This document shows, in pieces, positions 44,408-54,455 of a DNA stretch of 64,000 bases. This DNA comes from Pseudomonas sp. (GTDB lineage: Bacteria; Pseudomonadota; Gammaproteobacteria; Pseudomonadales; Pseudomonadaceae). The notes beneath the pieces were generated by a model. That model was given only the letters and a program-made list of their open reading frames with translations, did not search any database and was not told where the DNA came from. A program made the position numbers and the translations under genes. The stretch lies in the NCBI GenBank assembly GCA_030603065.1, contig JAUVYN010000007.1:21189-85188 (forward strand), read 5' to 3'. Positions within the stretch are counted from its first letter, which is position 1. Every line of letters starts with the position of its first letter.

Positions 44408-45499
44408 ATGACCCCTCTTGCCCGTTACAAGGCCGACCTCGAGCGCCCGGATTTCTTTCATGATCCGGCGCAGGAACGTGCGGTTCGCCACCTTCAGCGC
44501 CTCTACGATGACCTGGTGGCCAGCGAGGTCGCGCGCCCAGGTCTGCTGAGCAAGCTGCTGCGCAAGAAGGTCGAGCCGATCAAGGGGCTGTATTTCTGGG
44601 GAGGGGTAGGTCGCGGCAAGACCTATCTGGTGGACACCTTCTACGAAGCGCTGCCCATCAAGCAGAAGATGCGGACCCACTTCCACCGTTTCATGCAACG
44701 GGTGCACCAGGAGCTCGAGGCGCGCAAGGGTGAAAAGAACCCTCTTTCCCTCATCGCCCGACAGTTCGCGGAAGAGGCTCGGGTCATCTGTTTCGACGAA
44801 TTTTTCGTATCCGATATCACCGATGCGATGATTCTCGGCACGCTGATGGAAGAGCTGTTCGCCAATGGGGTGACGCTGGTCGCGACCTCGAACATTGTGC
44901 CGGACGGCCTGTACCGCGATGGATTGCAGCGGGCACGCTTTCTGCCAGCCATCGACCTGCTGAACAGGCACACCGAAGTGGTCAACGTGGATAACGGTGT
45001 CGACTATCGCCTGCGTGCGCTGGAACAGGCCGAGCTTTACCACCACCCACTTGATACCGAGGCGAACATCAGCCTGCAGCGCAGTTTCGATAGTCTGGTG
45101 CCAGACATGGACCGCGCGGTGGAGGGCGAGTCGCTGAGCATCAACAACCGTCCGATCCAGTCGGTCCGGGTTTGCGAAGATGTCGCCTGGTTCGAATTCC
45201 GCGAGCTGTGCGACGGCCCGCGGAGCCAGAACGACTACATCGAACTGGCCAAGATCTTTCACGCGGTGCTGCTCGCCAACGTCGAACAGATGGGCAAGAG
45301 CAAGGATGACATGGCCCGTCGCTTCATCAACCTGGTCGACGAGTTCTATGATCGCAACGTCAAGCTGATCATCTCCGCCGAGGTAGAGCTGAAGGATCTG
45401 TACAGCGGTGGGCGCCTGGAGTTCGAGTTTCAGCGCACCCTGAGCCGTCTGCTGGAAATGCAGTCCCACGAGTTTCTGGCTCGCCCGCACCGCCCCTGA
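44408..45499 (+). CDS. zapE: Cell division protein ZapE (AFG1-like ATPase)
   Basis: ATPase that binds FtsZ and modulates the Z ring. It has 363 residues. Walker A is GGVGRGKT with Lys71, Walker B is VICFDEFFVSDI, and LVATSNIVPDGLYRDGLQRARFLPAI is the sensor region of the AFG1 family. Its stop lies 6 bases from the end of the convergent GlxA-type regulator gene. Confidence 0.94.
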   Translation: MTPLARYKADLERPDFFHDPAQERAVRHLQRLYDDLVASEVARPGLLSKLLRKKVEPIKGLYFWGGVGRGKTYLVDTFYEALPIKQKMRTHFHRFMQRVHQELEARKGEKNPLSLIARQFAEEARVICFDEFFVSDITDAMILGTLMEELFANGVTLVATSNIVPDGLYRDGLQRARFLPAIDLLNRHTEVVNVDNGVDYRLRALEQAELYHHPLDTEANISLQRSFDSLVPDMDRAVEGESLSINNRPIQSVRVCEDVAWFEFRELCDGPRSQNDYIELAKIFHAVLLANVEQMGKSKDDMARRFINLVDEFYDRNVKLIISAEVELKDLYSGGRLEFEFQRTLSRLLEMQSHEFLARPHRP

Positions 45500-45505
45500 G
45501 GGCTG

Positions 45506-46516
45506 TCAGAGCCCCGGTTGGCGAAACTGTCGGCGGTATTCGTTGGGTGATACGCCGGTATGCTGGCGAAACAGCCTGGCGAAAAAGCTGGCGTCATCAT
45601 AGCCCACATCGTAGCTGACGCTCTTTATGCTTCGGCGCGTGGTGCCGAGCAGGTTGCGCGCGGTTTCGATGCGCAGCCGCTGCAGGTAATGGAGCGGCTT
45701 GTCACCAGTGGCGTTCTGAAAGCGCCGCATGAAGTTGCGGATGCTCATTCCGTGCTGGCTGGCCACGTCTTCGAACCTGAATTTTTCCGCGTAGTGTTCT
45801 TCCAGCCACTGCTGAACCTGCAGTATCGCCAGATCCCGATGCATTTTCTGCCCTCCGAAGCCCAGCGCGCCGGGGGTGTAGTTTCGGTGCACCTCGTAAA
45901 GGGCATCCCGCGCTACCCCCTGGGCGATAGCGACCCCGCAGAAGCGTTCTATCAGATGGATGTACAGGTCGCCGGCAGAGGTCACGCCCGATGCGCAGAG
46001 CACTCCGGCGCTCTCGGTAATATGCCTTTCGCGGTTCAGGCTGACCCGTGGGAAGCGCCGGGTGAACTCGTCGTAGAAACGCCAGTAGGTGGTTGCCTCC
46101 TGGCCATCGAGCAGCCCCGCTTCCGCAAGCCAGTAGACGCCGGAGGCGCTTGCGCCGATCAGGGTGCCACGGGCGTGTTCCGCCTGCAGCCAAGGGACTA
46201 TCCCCGGATAACGCCCACGCAACTGATCGAAATCACCCCAGAACGGGGGGATGAGGATTATCTGCGGCTGCAGCTCCCCGATCCGCGCATCGCTGGGAAC
46301 AGGATCCTGGCTGAAGCTGGTCACCGGACGCTCGTCCGGAGCCGCGATCGATGTGCGAAAGCCCGGCACAAGCCCGAGGCCGCGCCGCCGTCCGTCACGC
46401 AGGCTGGCCATGTAGAAGAAGTCCTTGGCCTGCATCAGGGTGGCTCCGATGGTGCCATCGGTTGCGAGTATCGCGACCTGCGTCAAGGTAGGCGGTGGCG
46501 GAAGATTGCTTTGCAT
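45506..46516 (-). CDS. GlxA-family AraC-type transcriptional regulator
   Basis: Transcription regulator of 336 residues. The N-terminal DJ-1/PfpI (class I glutamine amidotransferase-like) domain spans about residues 10-200; two AraC helix-turn-helix motifs fill about residues 225-330 (RFEDVASQHGMSIRNFMRRFQNATGDKPLHYLQRLRIE). In many relatives the nucleophile elbow has a Cys; here it reads IGASASGVYWLAEAGLLDG, so the domain is probably a ligand sensor and not an enzyme. ATG 46516 follows AAGGG. Target genes are unknown; the aldo/keto reductase lies directly upstream on the same strand. Confidence 0.87.
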   Translation of the reverse strand: MQSNLPPPPTLTQVAILATDGTIGATLMQAKDFFYMASLRDGRRRGLGLVPGFRTSIAAPDERPVTSFSQDPVPSDARIGELQPQIILIPPFWGDFDQLRGRYPGIVPWLQAEHARGTLIGASASGVYWLAEAGLLDGQEATTYWRFYDEFTRRFPRVSLNRERHITESAGVLCASGVTSAGDLYIHLIERFCGVAIAQGVARDALYEVHRNYTPGALGFGGQKMHRDLAILQVQQWLEEHYAEKFRFEDVASQHGMSIRNFMRRFQNATGDKPLHYLQRLRIETARNLLGTTRRSIKSVSYDVGYDDASFFARLFRQHTGVSPNEYRRQFRQPGL

Positions 46517-46638
46517 GCTGGCCCTTTTTCTTATGGGGTATTTCGGCCATATCATGACTAAAGCATCTTGTTGCCAGGCGCAAGTGCCACTATCGGCCAG
46601 CAGGGTGACCGATAGTGCACGGCGAGGGACTCCCTGTC

Positions 46639-47679
46639 TCAGGGTGCCGGGTTGGGCTGGCTGCGGTGGATGGCTGCAATCGCCTCAAGGACAATGTCCG
46701 GCAGGCCCATGTTGACGCTGCTGAGATTCCGGTTCAGTTGATCCATATTGGTCGCACCAATGATGTTGCTGGTGACGAAAGGTTGTCTGGTGACGAACGC
46801 CAGCGCCATCTGTGCGGGATCCATGCCGTGCTCGCGGGCCAGTTGCACGTAGCGAGCGCAGGCAGCCTGCGCCTCGGGATTGCTGTAGCGGCTGAAGCGG
46901 CTGAACAATGTCAGGCGTCCCTTCTCGGGTCTTAGCCCGTTGAGGTATTTCCCGGTCAGGACGCCGAAAGCGAGGGGTGAGTAGGCAAGCAGGCCGACCT
47001 GTTCACGCATCGATATTTCCGCCAGGCCCACCTCATAGCTCCGATTCAGCAGGTTGTAGGGGTTCTGGATCGAGGCGATACGGGGCCAGCCGTGTGTCGC
47101 CGCAAGGTGCAGGAACCGACAGACGCCCCAGGGCGTTTCGTTGGACAGGCCGATCTCACGTATCTTGCCGGCCTTGACCAGGTCGTCGAGCACTTCCAGG
47201 GTGTCTTCGATGGGAGTGAAGTGTTCGTCCGGATCGTGTCGGTAGCCAAGGGCGCCGAAGTAATTGGTATTACGATCCGGCCAGTGCAGTTGGTAGAGGT
47301 CGATATAGTCGGTATTCAGCCGCTTGAGGCTGGCATCCAGCGCGCTGGTGATGTGGTCGCGGGTGAAGCGGGTGCGGCCGTTGCGTATATGCTTCATGTC
47401 GCGGCTTGGACCGGCGACCTTGGTTGCCAGAATCCACTTGTCCCGGGTACCGCGTTCGCGAAAGTAGTTGCCGATGATCGCTTCCGTCGCGGTGTAGGTC
47501 TCGGCGCGGGGTGGCACCGGATACATCTCCGCCGTATCGATGAAGTTCACCCCGGCATCGCGGGCGCGATCGATCTGAGCGAAGGCGTCGGTCTGGGTAT
47601 TCTGTTCACCCCAGGTCATGCTGCCGAGGCACAGGGCGCTGACCTTGATCTGACTGCGGCCGAGAGGGCGGTATTGCAT
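46639..47679 (-). CDS. tas: Aldo/keto reductase, Tas family
   Basis: NADP(H)-dependent reductase with a TIM-barrel fold, 346 residues, the same length as E. coli Tas. MQYRPLGRSQIKVSALCLGSMTWGEQN, the catalytic Asp and Tyr in NFIDTAEMYPVPP, Lys in ILATKVAGPSRD and His in YQLHWPDRNTNYFG are present. The start at 47679 matches Tas; a longer frame to 47772 runs into the promoter region. The physiological substrate is unknown. Confidence 0.92.
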   Translation of the reverse strand: MQYRPLGRSQIKVSALCLGSMTWGEQNTQTDAFAQIDRARDAGVNFIDTAEMYPVPPRAETYTATEAIIGNYFRERGTRDKWILATKVAGPSRDMKHIRNGRTRFTRDHITSALDASLKRLNTDYIDLYQLHWPDRNTNYFGALGYRHDPDEHFTPIEDTLEVLDDLVKAGKIREIGLSNETPWGVCRFLHLAATHGWPRIASIQNPYNLLNRSYEVGLAEISMREQVGLLAYSPLAFGVLTGKYLNGLRPEKGRLTLFSRFSRYSNPEAQAACARYVQLAREHGMDPAQMALAFVTRQPFVTSNIIGATNMDQLNRNLSSVNMGLPDIVLEAIAAIHRSQPNPAP

Positions 47680-47865
47680 GGCGAGACTCCGGTGACGAAA
47701 GGTGCGTCCATTATTGACCATCGGCCAAATAAAGGTTGTATTTTTTGCCTCCCTTGGCATAATGCCCGCCACTTTCGACAGGATGCCTAGCCTGTCGTTG
47801 TTTACAGCACAGATGCCACCAGACCCACAGAGCCCCCACTGAGTGTCTGTCTAGGCTTTGTTGTC

Positions 47866-47894
47866 TTGTAAAAACACAATTCATTCTGTAAGAT
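47866..47894 (+). promoter_or_regulatory. Probable promoter of rplM-rpsI
   Basis: TTGTAA and TAAGAT separated by 17 bases in an A+T-rich stretch, ending 43 bases before the rplM ATG. A second weaker pair (TTGTAT, 16 bases, CATAAT at 47758-47763) lies further upstream. Confidence 0.55.
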
Positions 47895-47937
47895 TCGCCC
47901 TCTTCTATATGCAGAGCGGCCTCTGAGGCTAGGATTA

Positions 47938-48366
47938 ATGAAAACCTTTAGCGCCAAACCGGAAACCGTAAAACGTGATTGGTACGTCGTGGACGCCAGC
48001 GGCCTGACCCTGGGTCGTCTCGCGACCGAAGTCGCCTCACGTCTGCGCGGCAAGCACAAGCCCGAATACACTCCTCATGTCGATACCGGTGACTACATCG
48101 TTATCGTTAATGCCGAAAAGGTGCATGTGACCGGTACCAAGGCTCAGGACAAGATCTACTACAGCCACTCCGGCTTCCCGGGTGGTATCAAGTCGATCAA
48201 CTTCGAAAAGCTGATCGCCCGTGCTCCCGAGCGCGTGATCGAGAGTGCCGTCAAGGGCATGTTGCCGAAGAACCCCCTGGGGCGTGCAATGTACCGCAAG
48301 ATGAAGGTGTACAAAGGTGCAGCTCATCCCCATGCGGCCCAGCAACCTCAAGAACTCAAGATCTAA
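47938..48366 (+). CDS. rplM: 50S ribosomal protein L13
   Basis: Ribosomal large-subunit protein of 142 residues, full length. [33 protein letters not shown] and [21 protein letters not shown] are diagnostic. It is the first gene of the rplM-rpsI operon; rpsI follows after 12 bases. In E. coli L13 represses its own mRNA; no matching leader structure was established here. Confidence 0.98.
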   Translation: MKTFSAKPETVKRDWYVVDASGLTLGRLATEVASRLRGKHKPEYTPHVDTGDYIVIVNAEKVHVTGTKAQDKIYYSHSGFPGGIKSINFEKLIARAPERVIESAVKGMLPKNPLGRAMYRKMKVYKGAAHPHAAQQPQELKI

Positions 48367-48378
48367 GGGAGTCTCAAC

Positions 48379-48771
48379 ATGCCGGCAACACAAAATTACG
48401 GTACTGGCCGTCGTAAGACTGCCACAGCTCGGGTCTTCCTGCGTCCGGGTAGCGGTAACATCTCCATCAACAACCGCAGCATCGACAATTTCTTCGGTCG
48501 CGAAACCGCCCGCATGGTCGTTCGCCAGCCGCTGGAGCTGACCGACAGCAGCGCCAAGTTCGACGTCTACGTCACCGTCAAGGGTGGCGGAACCTCCGGC
48601 CAGGCCGGTGCCATTCGTCACGGTATTACCCGTGCGCTGATGGAATACGACGAGACTCTGCGTAGCGCGCTGCGCAAGGCGGGTTACGTCACGCGTGACG
48701 CCCGTGAAGTCGAGCGTAAGAAAGTCGGTCTGCGCAAAGCTCGTAAGCGTCCTCAGTACTCCAAGCGTTAA
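48379..48771 (+). CDS. rpsI: 30S ribosomal protein S9
   Basis: Ribosomal small-subunit protein of 130 residues. [20 protein letters not shown] and the C-terminal tail [11 protein letters not shown], which reaches the P-site tRNA, are intact. AAGGGAG precedes the ATG. The following 274 bases before petA hold no gene; they hold a hairpin and an A+T-rich promoter-like stretch. Confidence 0.98.
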   Translation: MPATQNYGTGRRKTATARVFLRPGSGNISINNRSIDNFFGRETARMVVRQPLELTDSSAKFDVYVTVKGGGTSGQAGAIRHGITRALMEYDETLRSALRKAGYVTRDAREVERKKVGLRKARKRPQYSKR

Positions 48772-48793
48772 GCTCGGTACTGCGTTACTTCAG

Positions 48794-48822
48794 CGCCCGG
48801 TGTCCTTCGTGGATCCCGGGCG
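48794..48822 (+). terminator. Weak terminator-like hairpin after rpsI
   Basis: CGCCCGG and CCGGGCG form a 7-bp stem with a 15-base loop region, followed by TTGTCGT. The poor T tract makes this uncertain. Confidence 0.4.
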
Positions 48823-49045
48823 TTGTCGTGTCTGTGGCATGCTGCCGCACCCCTTGAGTCCCTGGATGTCCCGAGCCCTCGCCGTGTCTGGGCTGCAGGC
48901 CGCACGGGCTCTTGTCTTCGGCCGGATATCTCCTTGTCAAGAAAGGGGTTTTTCATTACCATCTGATTCATTTTGTGCGAGCAAGTTATAAAAAACTTTT
49001 AAGCCTTTTCAGAAAAGGTTTATTTAGCTGATGGGAGACGACTGG

Positions 49046-49645
49046 ATGAGTACTGACGGCGTGAATAATGGCCGGCGTCGCTTCCTGCTGGCAGCCACGA
49101 GTATTGTGGGTGCGGCCGGAGCAATAGGGGTAGCGGTTCCCTTCGTGGGATCCTGGGTCCCCAGCGCGCGAGCCAGGGCAGCTGGTGCGCCTGTGAGAGT
49201 AAATATCAGCAAGCTTGAGGCGGGCCAGCAGATCGTTGCCGAATGGCGTGGTCAGCCGGTATTCGTGTCACGCCGAACGCCTGAGGCGCTCGCCATTCTG
49301 GAAGAGATCGAAGCCAGCGGCATTCTGGCCGACCCGAACTCCCAGGCCTCGGACCAGCCGCCTTATGTCGACCCCCGTACCCGGGCCATCAACCCGGAGG
49401 TTCTCGTGGTCATGGGTATCTGTACCCATCTGGGCTGCTCGCCGCTGTTCCGTCCGGAAGTGGGCTCGGCCGATATGGGCGCCGACTGGAAGGGCGGCTA
49501 TTTCTGTCCTTGCCACGGTTCGCACTACGACATGTCCGGCCGTGTATGGCGTAATCAGCCAGCGCCGCTGAACCTGCCGGTACCGCCGCATTCCTATGAG
49601 ACCGACGATATTCTGGTGATCGGCCTGGACGAGGAGAACGCCTGA
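49046..49645 (+). CDS. petA: Ubiquinol-cytochrome c reductase Rieske iron-sulfur subunit
   Basis: 2Fe-2S subunit of the cytochrome bc1 complex, 199 residues. A twin-arginine signal anchor (NNGRRRFLLAATSIVGAAG) precedes the Rieske fold, with cluster ligands Cys126 and His128 in CTHLGC and Cys154 and His157 in CPCHGS. The ATG at 49046 follows GGGAGACGACTGG; an ATG at 49031 would include that site. Its stop overlaps the petB start. Confidence 0.96.
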   Translation: MSTDGVNNGRRRFLLAATSIVGAAGAIGVAVPFVGSWVPSARARAAGAPVRVNISKLEAGQQIVAEWRGQPVFVSRRTPEALAILEEIEASGILADPNSQASDQPPYVDPRTRAINPEVLVVMGICTHLGCSPLFRPEVGSADMGADWKGGYFCPCHGSHYDMSGRVWRNQPAPLNLPVPPHSYETDDILVIGLDEENA

Positions 49646-50868
49646 TGAGCAAGATATGGACATGGGTCAATGAGCGCATGGGCGTCCAGAAGGTCATCGA
49701 AGACCACCTGACGCACTATTACGCGCCCAAGAACTTCAACGTGATGTATTTCTTCGGTTCGCTGGCGATCCTGGTACTGGTCAACCAGATCATCACCGGT
49801 ATCTGGCTGACCATGAGCTATGAGCCGTCCGCTGCGGGCGCCTTCGCGTCTGTCGAATACATCATGCGTGATGTCGAATGGGGCTGGCTCCTGCGCTACA
49901 TGCACTCTACCGGTGCCTCCGCGTTCTTCGTAGTCGTCTATCTGCACATGCTGCGCGGCATCATGTACGGTTCCTATCAGAAGCCCCGCGAGCTGGTCTG
50001 GCTGTTCGGCATGCTGATCTACCTGGTTCTCATGGGCGAGGCCTTCATGGGCTACCTGCTGCCCTGGGGTCAGATGTCCTACTGGGGTGCACAGGTAATC
50101 ATCTCGCTGTTCGGTGCCATTCCGTTCATCGGTCCTGATCTGGCACAGTGGGTCCGCGGTGACTATCTGATCTCCGGCATCACCCTGAACCGTTTCTTCG
50201 CTCTGCACGTGATTGCGCTGCCGATCGTCCTGCTCGGGCTGATCGTCCTGCACATCATTGCGCTGCATGAAGTCGGCTCGAACAACCCCATGGGTGTCGA
50301 CATCAAGAAGGTGAAGGACGAGAACGGCAAGCCGCTGGACGGCATTCCCTTCCATCCGTACTACACCGTCAAGGATCTGGTCGGCGTGGTGGTGTTCCTG
50401 TTCGTGTTCTGCACCATCGTGTTCTTCTTCCCGGAAATGGGTGGCTTCTTCCTTGAGCACCCCAACTTCGAGATGGCCAACCAGCTGAAGACCCCTGACC
50501 ACATCGCACCGGTCTGGTACTTCACACCCTTCTACGCGATTCTGCGGGCGGTTCCTGCGATTGGCGGCTCGGCCTTCCCGGGCGTGCTGGCGATGGGCGC
50601 GGCGATCGCTGTGCTGTTCGTATTGCCCTGGCTCGATCGTAGCCCGGTGCGCTCGATCAAGTACAAGGGCTGGATGAGCAAGCTGTGGCTGATCATCTTC
50701 TGCGTATCTTTCGTCATCCTGGGTATCCTCGGCGCCATTCCGGCGACTCCGGGTCGTACCCTGCTGTCGCAGGTATGCACCGTTCTGTACTTCGCTTTCT
50801 TCATCCTGATGCCGTTCTATACCAGCATGGAGAAGACCAAAGTGGTTCCGGAGAGGGTTTCTGGCTAA
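49645..50868 (+). CDS. petB: Cytochrome b of the bc1 complex
   Basis: Di-heme membrane subunit carrying the quinol oxidation and reduction sites. It has 407 residues, with about eight membrane helices. Heme-binding histidines lie in LLRYMHSTGASAFF/VYLHMLRG and in FALHVIALPIVLLGLIVLHIIALHE; the PEWY-type motif appears as PVWYF. It is translationally coupled to petA and petC by overlapping stop/start codons. Confidence 0.97.
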   Translation: MSKIWTWVNERMGVQKVIEDHLTHYYAPKNFNVMYFFGSLAILVLVNQIITGIWLTMSYEPSAAGAFASVEYIMRDVEWGWLLRYMHSTGASAFFVVVYLHMLRGIMYGSYQKPRELVWLFGMLIYLVLMGEAFMGYLLPWGQMSYWGAQVIISLFGAIPFIGPDLAQWVRGDYLISGITLNRFFALHVIALPIVLLGLIVLHIIALHEVGSNNPMGVDIKKVKDENGKPLDGIPFHPYYTVKDLVGVVVFLFVFCTIVFFFPEMGGFFLEHPNFEMANQLKTPDHIAPVWYFTPFYAILRAVPAIGGSAFPGVLAMGAAIAVLFVLPWLDRSPVRSIKYKGWMSKLWLIIFCVSFVILGILGAIPATPGRTLLSQVCTVLYFAFFILMPFYTSMEKTKVVPERVSG

Positions 50869-51647
50869 TGAAAAAACAACTGATTGCCGTGCTGTTCGCG
50901 CTGTTGCCCTGCGTCGCCCTGGCGGCGCCCAGCGGCTACCCGCTCGAAAAAGCCAATATCGATCTGCGTGACAAGGAATCGCTGCAGGATGGCGCGCGCA
51001 CCTTCGTCAACTTCTGCATGGGTTGCCATTCTGCGCAGTTCCAGCGGTACGAGCGGGTTGCCAACGACCTGGGCATCCCTGATGAGCTCATGCTCGAGAA
51101 CATGGTCTTCACCGGTGCGCTCATTGGTGAGCACATGCGTAGCAGCATGCGCGTTTCCGACGCCCGTGACTGGTTCGGTGGCCCGCCGCCGGATCTGACC
51201 CTGGTCGCCCGTGTACGGGGGGTCGACTGGCTGTACACCTACATGAAGACCTTCTACGAAGATCCTTCACGCCCGCTGGGCTGGAACAACCGCGTATTCC
51301 CTAACGTGGGTATGCCGCACGTTCTGGACGAGCTGCAGGGACGTGCCGTGATCGGCTGCAAGGCGATGCCGGTGATGGATGGCCGTCACGCCGCACGTGA
51401 CACCCTGACCGGCGAAGTGATCAAGGAAGAACAGTGTGACGTGATCACCGTGGTCGAAGGTACCGGCAGCATGAGCGAGCAGGAATACGACACCACGGTG
51501 CGTAACCTGGTCAACTTCCTGGCCTACTCCGCCGACCCGATCAAGCTCGAGCGTCATCGCATCGGTGTCTACGTTCTGCTGTACCTGGCGTTCTTCTTCG
51601 TGTTCGCCTACCTGCTCAAGCGTGAATACTGGAGAGATATTCACTAA
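50868..51647 (+). CDS. petC: Cytochrome c1 of the bc1 complex
   Basis: Periplasmic heme subunit passing electrons to soluble cytochrome c. It has 259 residues. A signal peptide (MKKQLIAVLFALLPCVALA), heme motif CMGCH at residues 50-54, the axial Met region near GMPHVL/KAMPVM, and a C-terminal membrane anchor (VYVLLYLAFFFVFAYLLKREYW) are present. The start overlaps the petB stop. A terminator ends the petABC operon. Confidence 0.96.
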   Translation: MKKQLIAVLFALLPCVALAAPSGYPLEKANIDLRDKESLQDGARTFVNFCMGCHSAQFQRYERVANDLGIPDELMLENMVFTGALIGEHMRSSMRVSDARDWFGGPPPDLTLVARVRGVDWLYTYMKTFYEDPSRPLGWNNRVFPNVGMPHVLDELQGRAVIGCKAMPVMDGRHAARDTLTGEVIKEEQCDVITVVEGTGSMSEQEYDTTVRNLVNFLAYSADPIKLERHRIGVYVLLYLAFFFVFAYLLKREYWRDIH

Positions 51648-51669
51648 GCCGGACACTTTGGCAGGTTTT

Positions 51670-51699
51670 GCGCGCGCCCTTAGGGGCGCGCGCTTGTTT
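51670..51699 (+). terminator. Rho-independent terminator after petC
   Basis: GCGCGCGCCC and GGGCGCGCGC form a 10-bp stem with loop TTAG, followed by TTGTTT, 22 bases past the petC stop. Confidence 0.9.
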
Positions 51700-51705
51700 C
51701 TGGGG

Positions 51706-51711
51706 TATAAT
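51706..51711 (+). promoter_or_regulatory. -10 box of a probable sspA promoter
   Basis: Perfect TATAAT just after the petC terminator, 105 bases before the sspA start. No good -35 box is seen at the right distance, where the terminator stem lies. Confidence 0.45.
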
Positions 51712-51816
51712 CTCCGCCACTGCCCAAGGCCGGATCACACGGCCAGGCCATTTCATTGCGTACCGCATCTTGCGGCACGGCGTTACCGCAATCCGCCAAA
51801 GGATGAGGGTTGATCT

Positions 51817-52446
51817 ATGGGTGTTACCGCCAACAAGCGTTCCTCGATGGCTTTCTTCTCCGACCCGCGTGATCATTACTGCCATCGGGTACGCATCGTA
51901 CTGGCGGAAAAGGGCGTAACGGTCGATGTGGTGAACGTCGAGCCGGGCGACCACCCTCAGGAGCTCGCGGAGAACAATCCGTACAACAGCGTACCCACAC
52001 TGCTGGATCGTGATCTGGTGCTCTATGAGCCGAACATCATGATGGAATACCTCGACGAGCGCTTTCCCCATCCGCCGCTGCTGCCGGTCTACCCGGTGGC
52101 CCGTGCCAACAGTCGGCTGCTGATGTATCGTATTCAGCGTGACTGGTGTGGCCTGGTGGACACGCTGATAGATCCGCGCACTCCAGCTGCCTCGGCTACC
52201 AAGGCGCGCAAGGAGTTGCGTGAGAGCCTTATTGGAGTGGCGCCGGTCTTCGCCGAGATGCCATTCTTCATGAGCGAGGAATTCAGCCTGGTGGACTGCT
52301 GTATTGCGCCCATCCTATGGCGTCTCCCGATGCTGGGAGTGGAGCTGCCGAAACAGGCCAAGCCTCTCCAGGATTACATGGAGCGCATCTTCCAGCGTGA
52401 GGGATTCATGCTGAGCCTGTCCGCTGCCGAAAAGGAAATGCAGTAA
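51817..52446 (+). CDS. sspA: Stringent starvation protein A
   Basis: RNA-polymerase-associated regulator with a glutathione S-transferase fold but no expected transferase activity. It has 209 residues. The N-terminus [34 protein letters not shown] lines up with E. coli SspA, and the surface motif [14 protein letters not shown] used for polymerase contact is intact. It is followed 25 bases later by sspB. Confidence 0.96.
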   Translation: MGVTANKRSSMAFFSDPRDHYCHRVRIVLAEKGVTVDVVNVEPGDHPQELAENNPYNSVPTLLDRDLVLYEPNIMMEYLDERFPHPPLLPVYPVARANSRLLMYRIQRDWCGLVDTLIDPRTPAASATKARKELRESLIGVAPVFAEMPFFMSEEFSLVDCCIAPILWRLPMLGVELPKQAKPLQDYMERIFQREGFMLSLSAAEKEMQ

Positions 52447-52471
52447 TCACGGTAATAACCAGGAGGCCCGC

Positions 52472-52870
52472 ATGGCTCAGATGAGCTCAAGCAGACCCTA
52501 TCTCATTCGTGCGCTGTACGAGTGGATTCTCGACAATCAGTGCACGCCCTATGTTCTGGTGAATGCCGCGTATCCGGAAACGGTGGTTCCTCAGGGTTTT
52601 GTCGAGGATGGTCAGATCGTCCTGAACCTTTCACCAAGCGCCATTCGTCATCTCGAGATGGACAACGAACGCATCAGCTTCGATGGGCGCTTCGGTGGCC
52701 AGGCGCAGCAAGTCTGGCTACCGGCCCAGTCGGTTATGGCGATCTATGCCCGGGAAAATGGCCAGGGTATGGTCTTCGAGATCGAGCCGAGCCCTCCGCC
52801 GCCGGAAGAGGGGCCAGGTCAGGAAGAGAAGCCCCAGGCCAGCAGGCCTTCCCTGAAAGTAGTGAAATAG
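52472..52870 (+). CDS. sspB: ClpXP adaptor protein SspB
   Basis: Adaptor that delivers ssrA-tagged proteins to ClpXP. It has 132 residues. The N-terminal dimer/tag-binding fold (RPYLIRALYEWILDNQCTPYVLVNA, LNLSPSAIRHLEMDNERISFDGRFGG) is followed by a flexible acidic linker and the C-terminal ClpX-binding peptide RPSLKVVK. CCAGGAGG precedes the ATG. It is co-transcribed with sspA. Confidence 0.96.
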   Translation: MAQMSSSRPYLIRALYEWILDNQCTPYVLVNAAYPETVVPQGFVEDGQIVLNLSPSAIRHLEMDNERISFDGRFGGQAQQVWLPAQSVMAIYARENGQGMVFEIEPSPPPPEEGPGQEEKPQASRPSLKVVK

Positions 52871-52908
52871 GGCAGAAGAGGGCTGCGGTCTGCAGCCCCG
52901 GGCACTCG

Positions 52909-54080
<1,172 letters not shown>

Positions 54081-54455
54081 TTAGCAGGTAAAAGCTTCGC
54101 GGATCCAGCGGTAGCTCCCCGGGTCCGCAGGGTTGCCTTCGGCGGCAATGACATCGAAGCGACAGGCGCTTTCTGCCAGGTGGGGGTGCGTCAGGATGTA
54201 ATGGTGGGCGGCGGCTATGAGTCGTTTCTGCTTGCGCCAGTCAACCGTTTCCGCAGCATTGCCCCAGTGGCTGGTGCGCCTGTAGCGCACTTCCACGAAT
54301 ACTACTGTATCCCTGTCGCGCATGACCAGATCAAGCTCGCCCTGCTTGCAGCGATAGTTGCGTGCCAGCAGGCGCATACCCTGACCAAGCAGCAACTGTT
54401 CAGCCAGGCGTTCGGCCTGATTGCCCAGTGTCTGCTTCTCGGTCAGGCGATTCAT
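54081..54455 (-). CDS. yraN: YraN family nuclease-like protein (UPF0102)
   Basis: Small protein of 124 residues with a restriction-endonuclease-like fold: GNQAERLAEQLL, then the GELDLVMRD...VFVEVRYR motif with the E/D-ExK pattern. Function is not firmly known. Its start overlaps the lpoA stop by four bases, and lpoA-yraN-diaA is a conserved group. Confidence 0.92.
   Translation of the reverse strand: MNRLTEKQTLGNQAERLAEQLLLGQGMRLLARNYRCKQGELDLVMRDRDTVVFVEVRYRRTSHWGNAAETVDWRKQKRLIAAAHHYILTHPHLAESACRFDVIAAEGNPADPGSYRWIREAFTC

Noticed and set aside
44369-45490. 373-codon open frame opposite zapE
   Set aside because: Antisense shadow of a conserved gene; no domain features.
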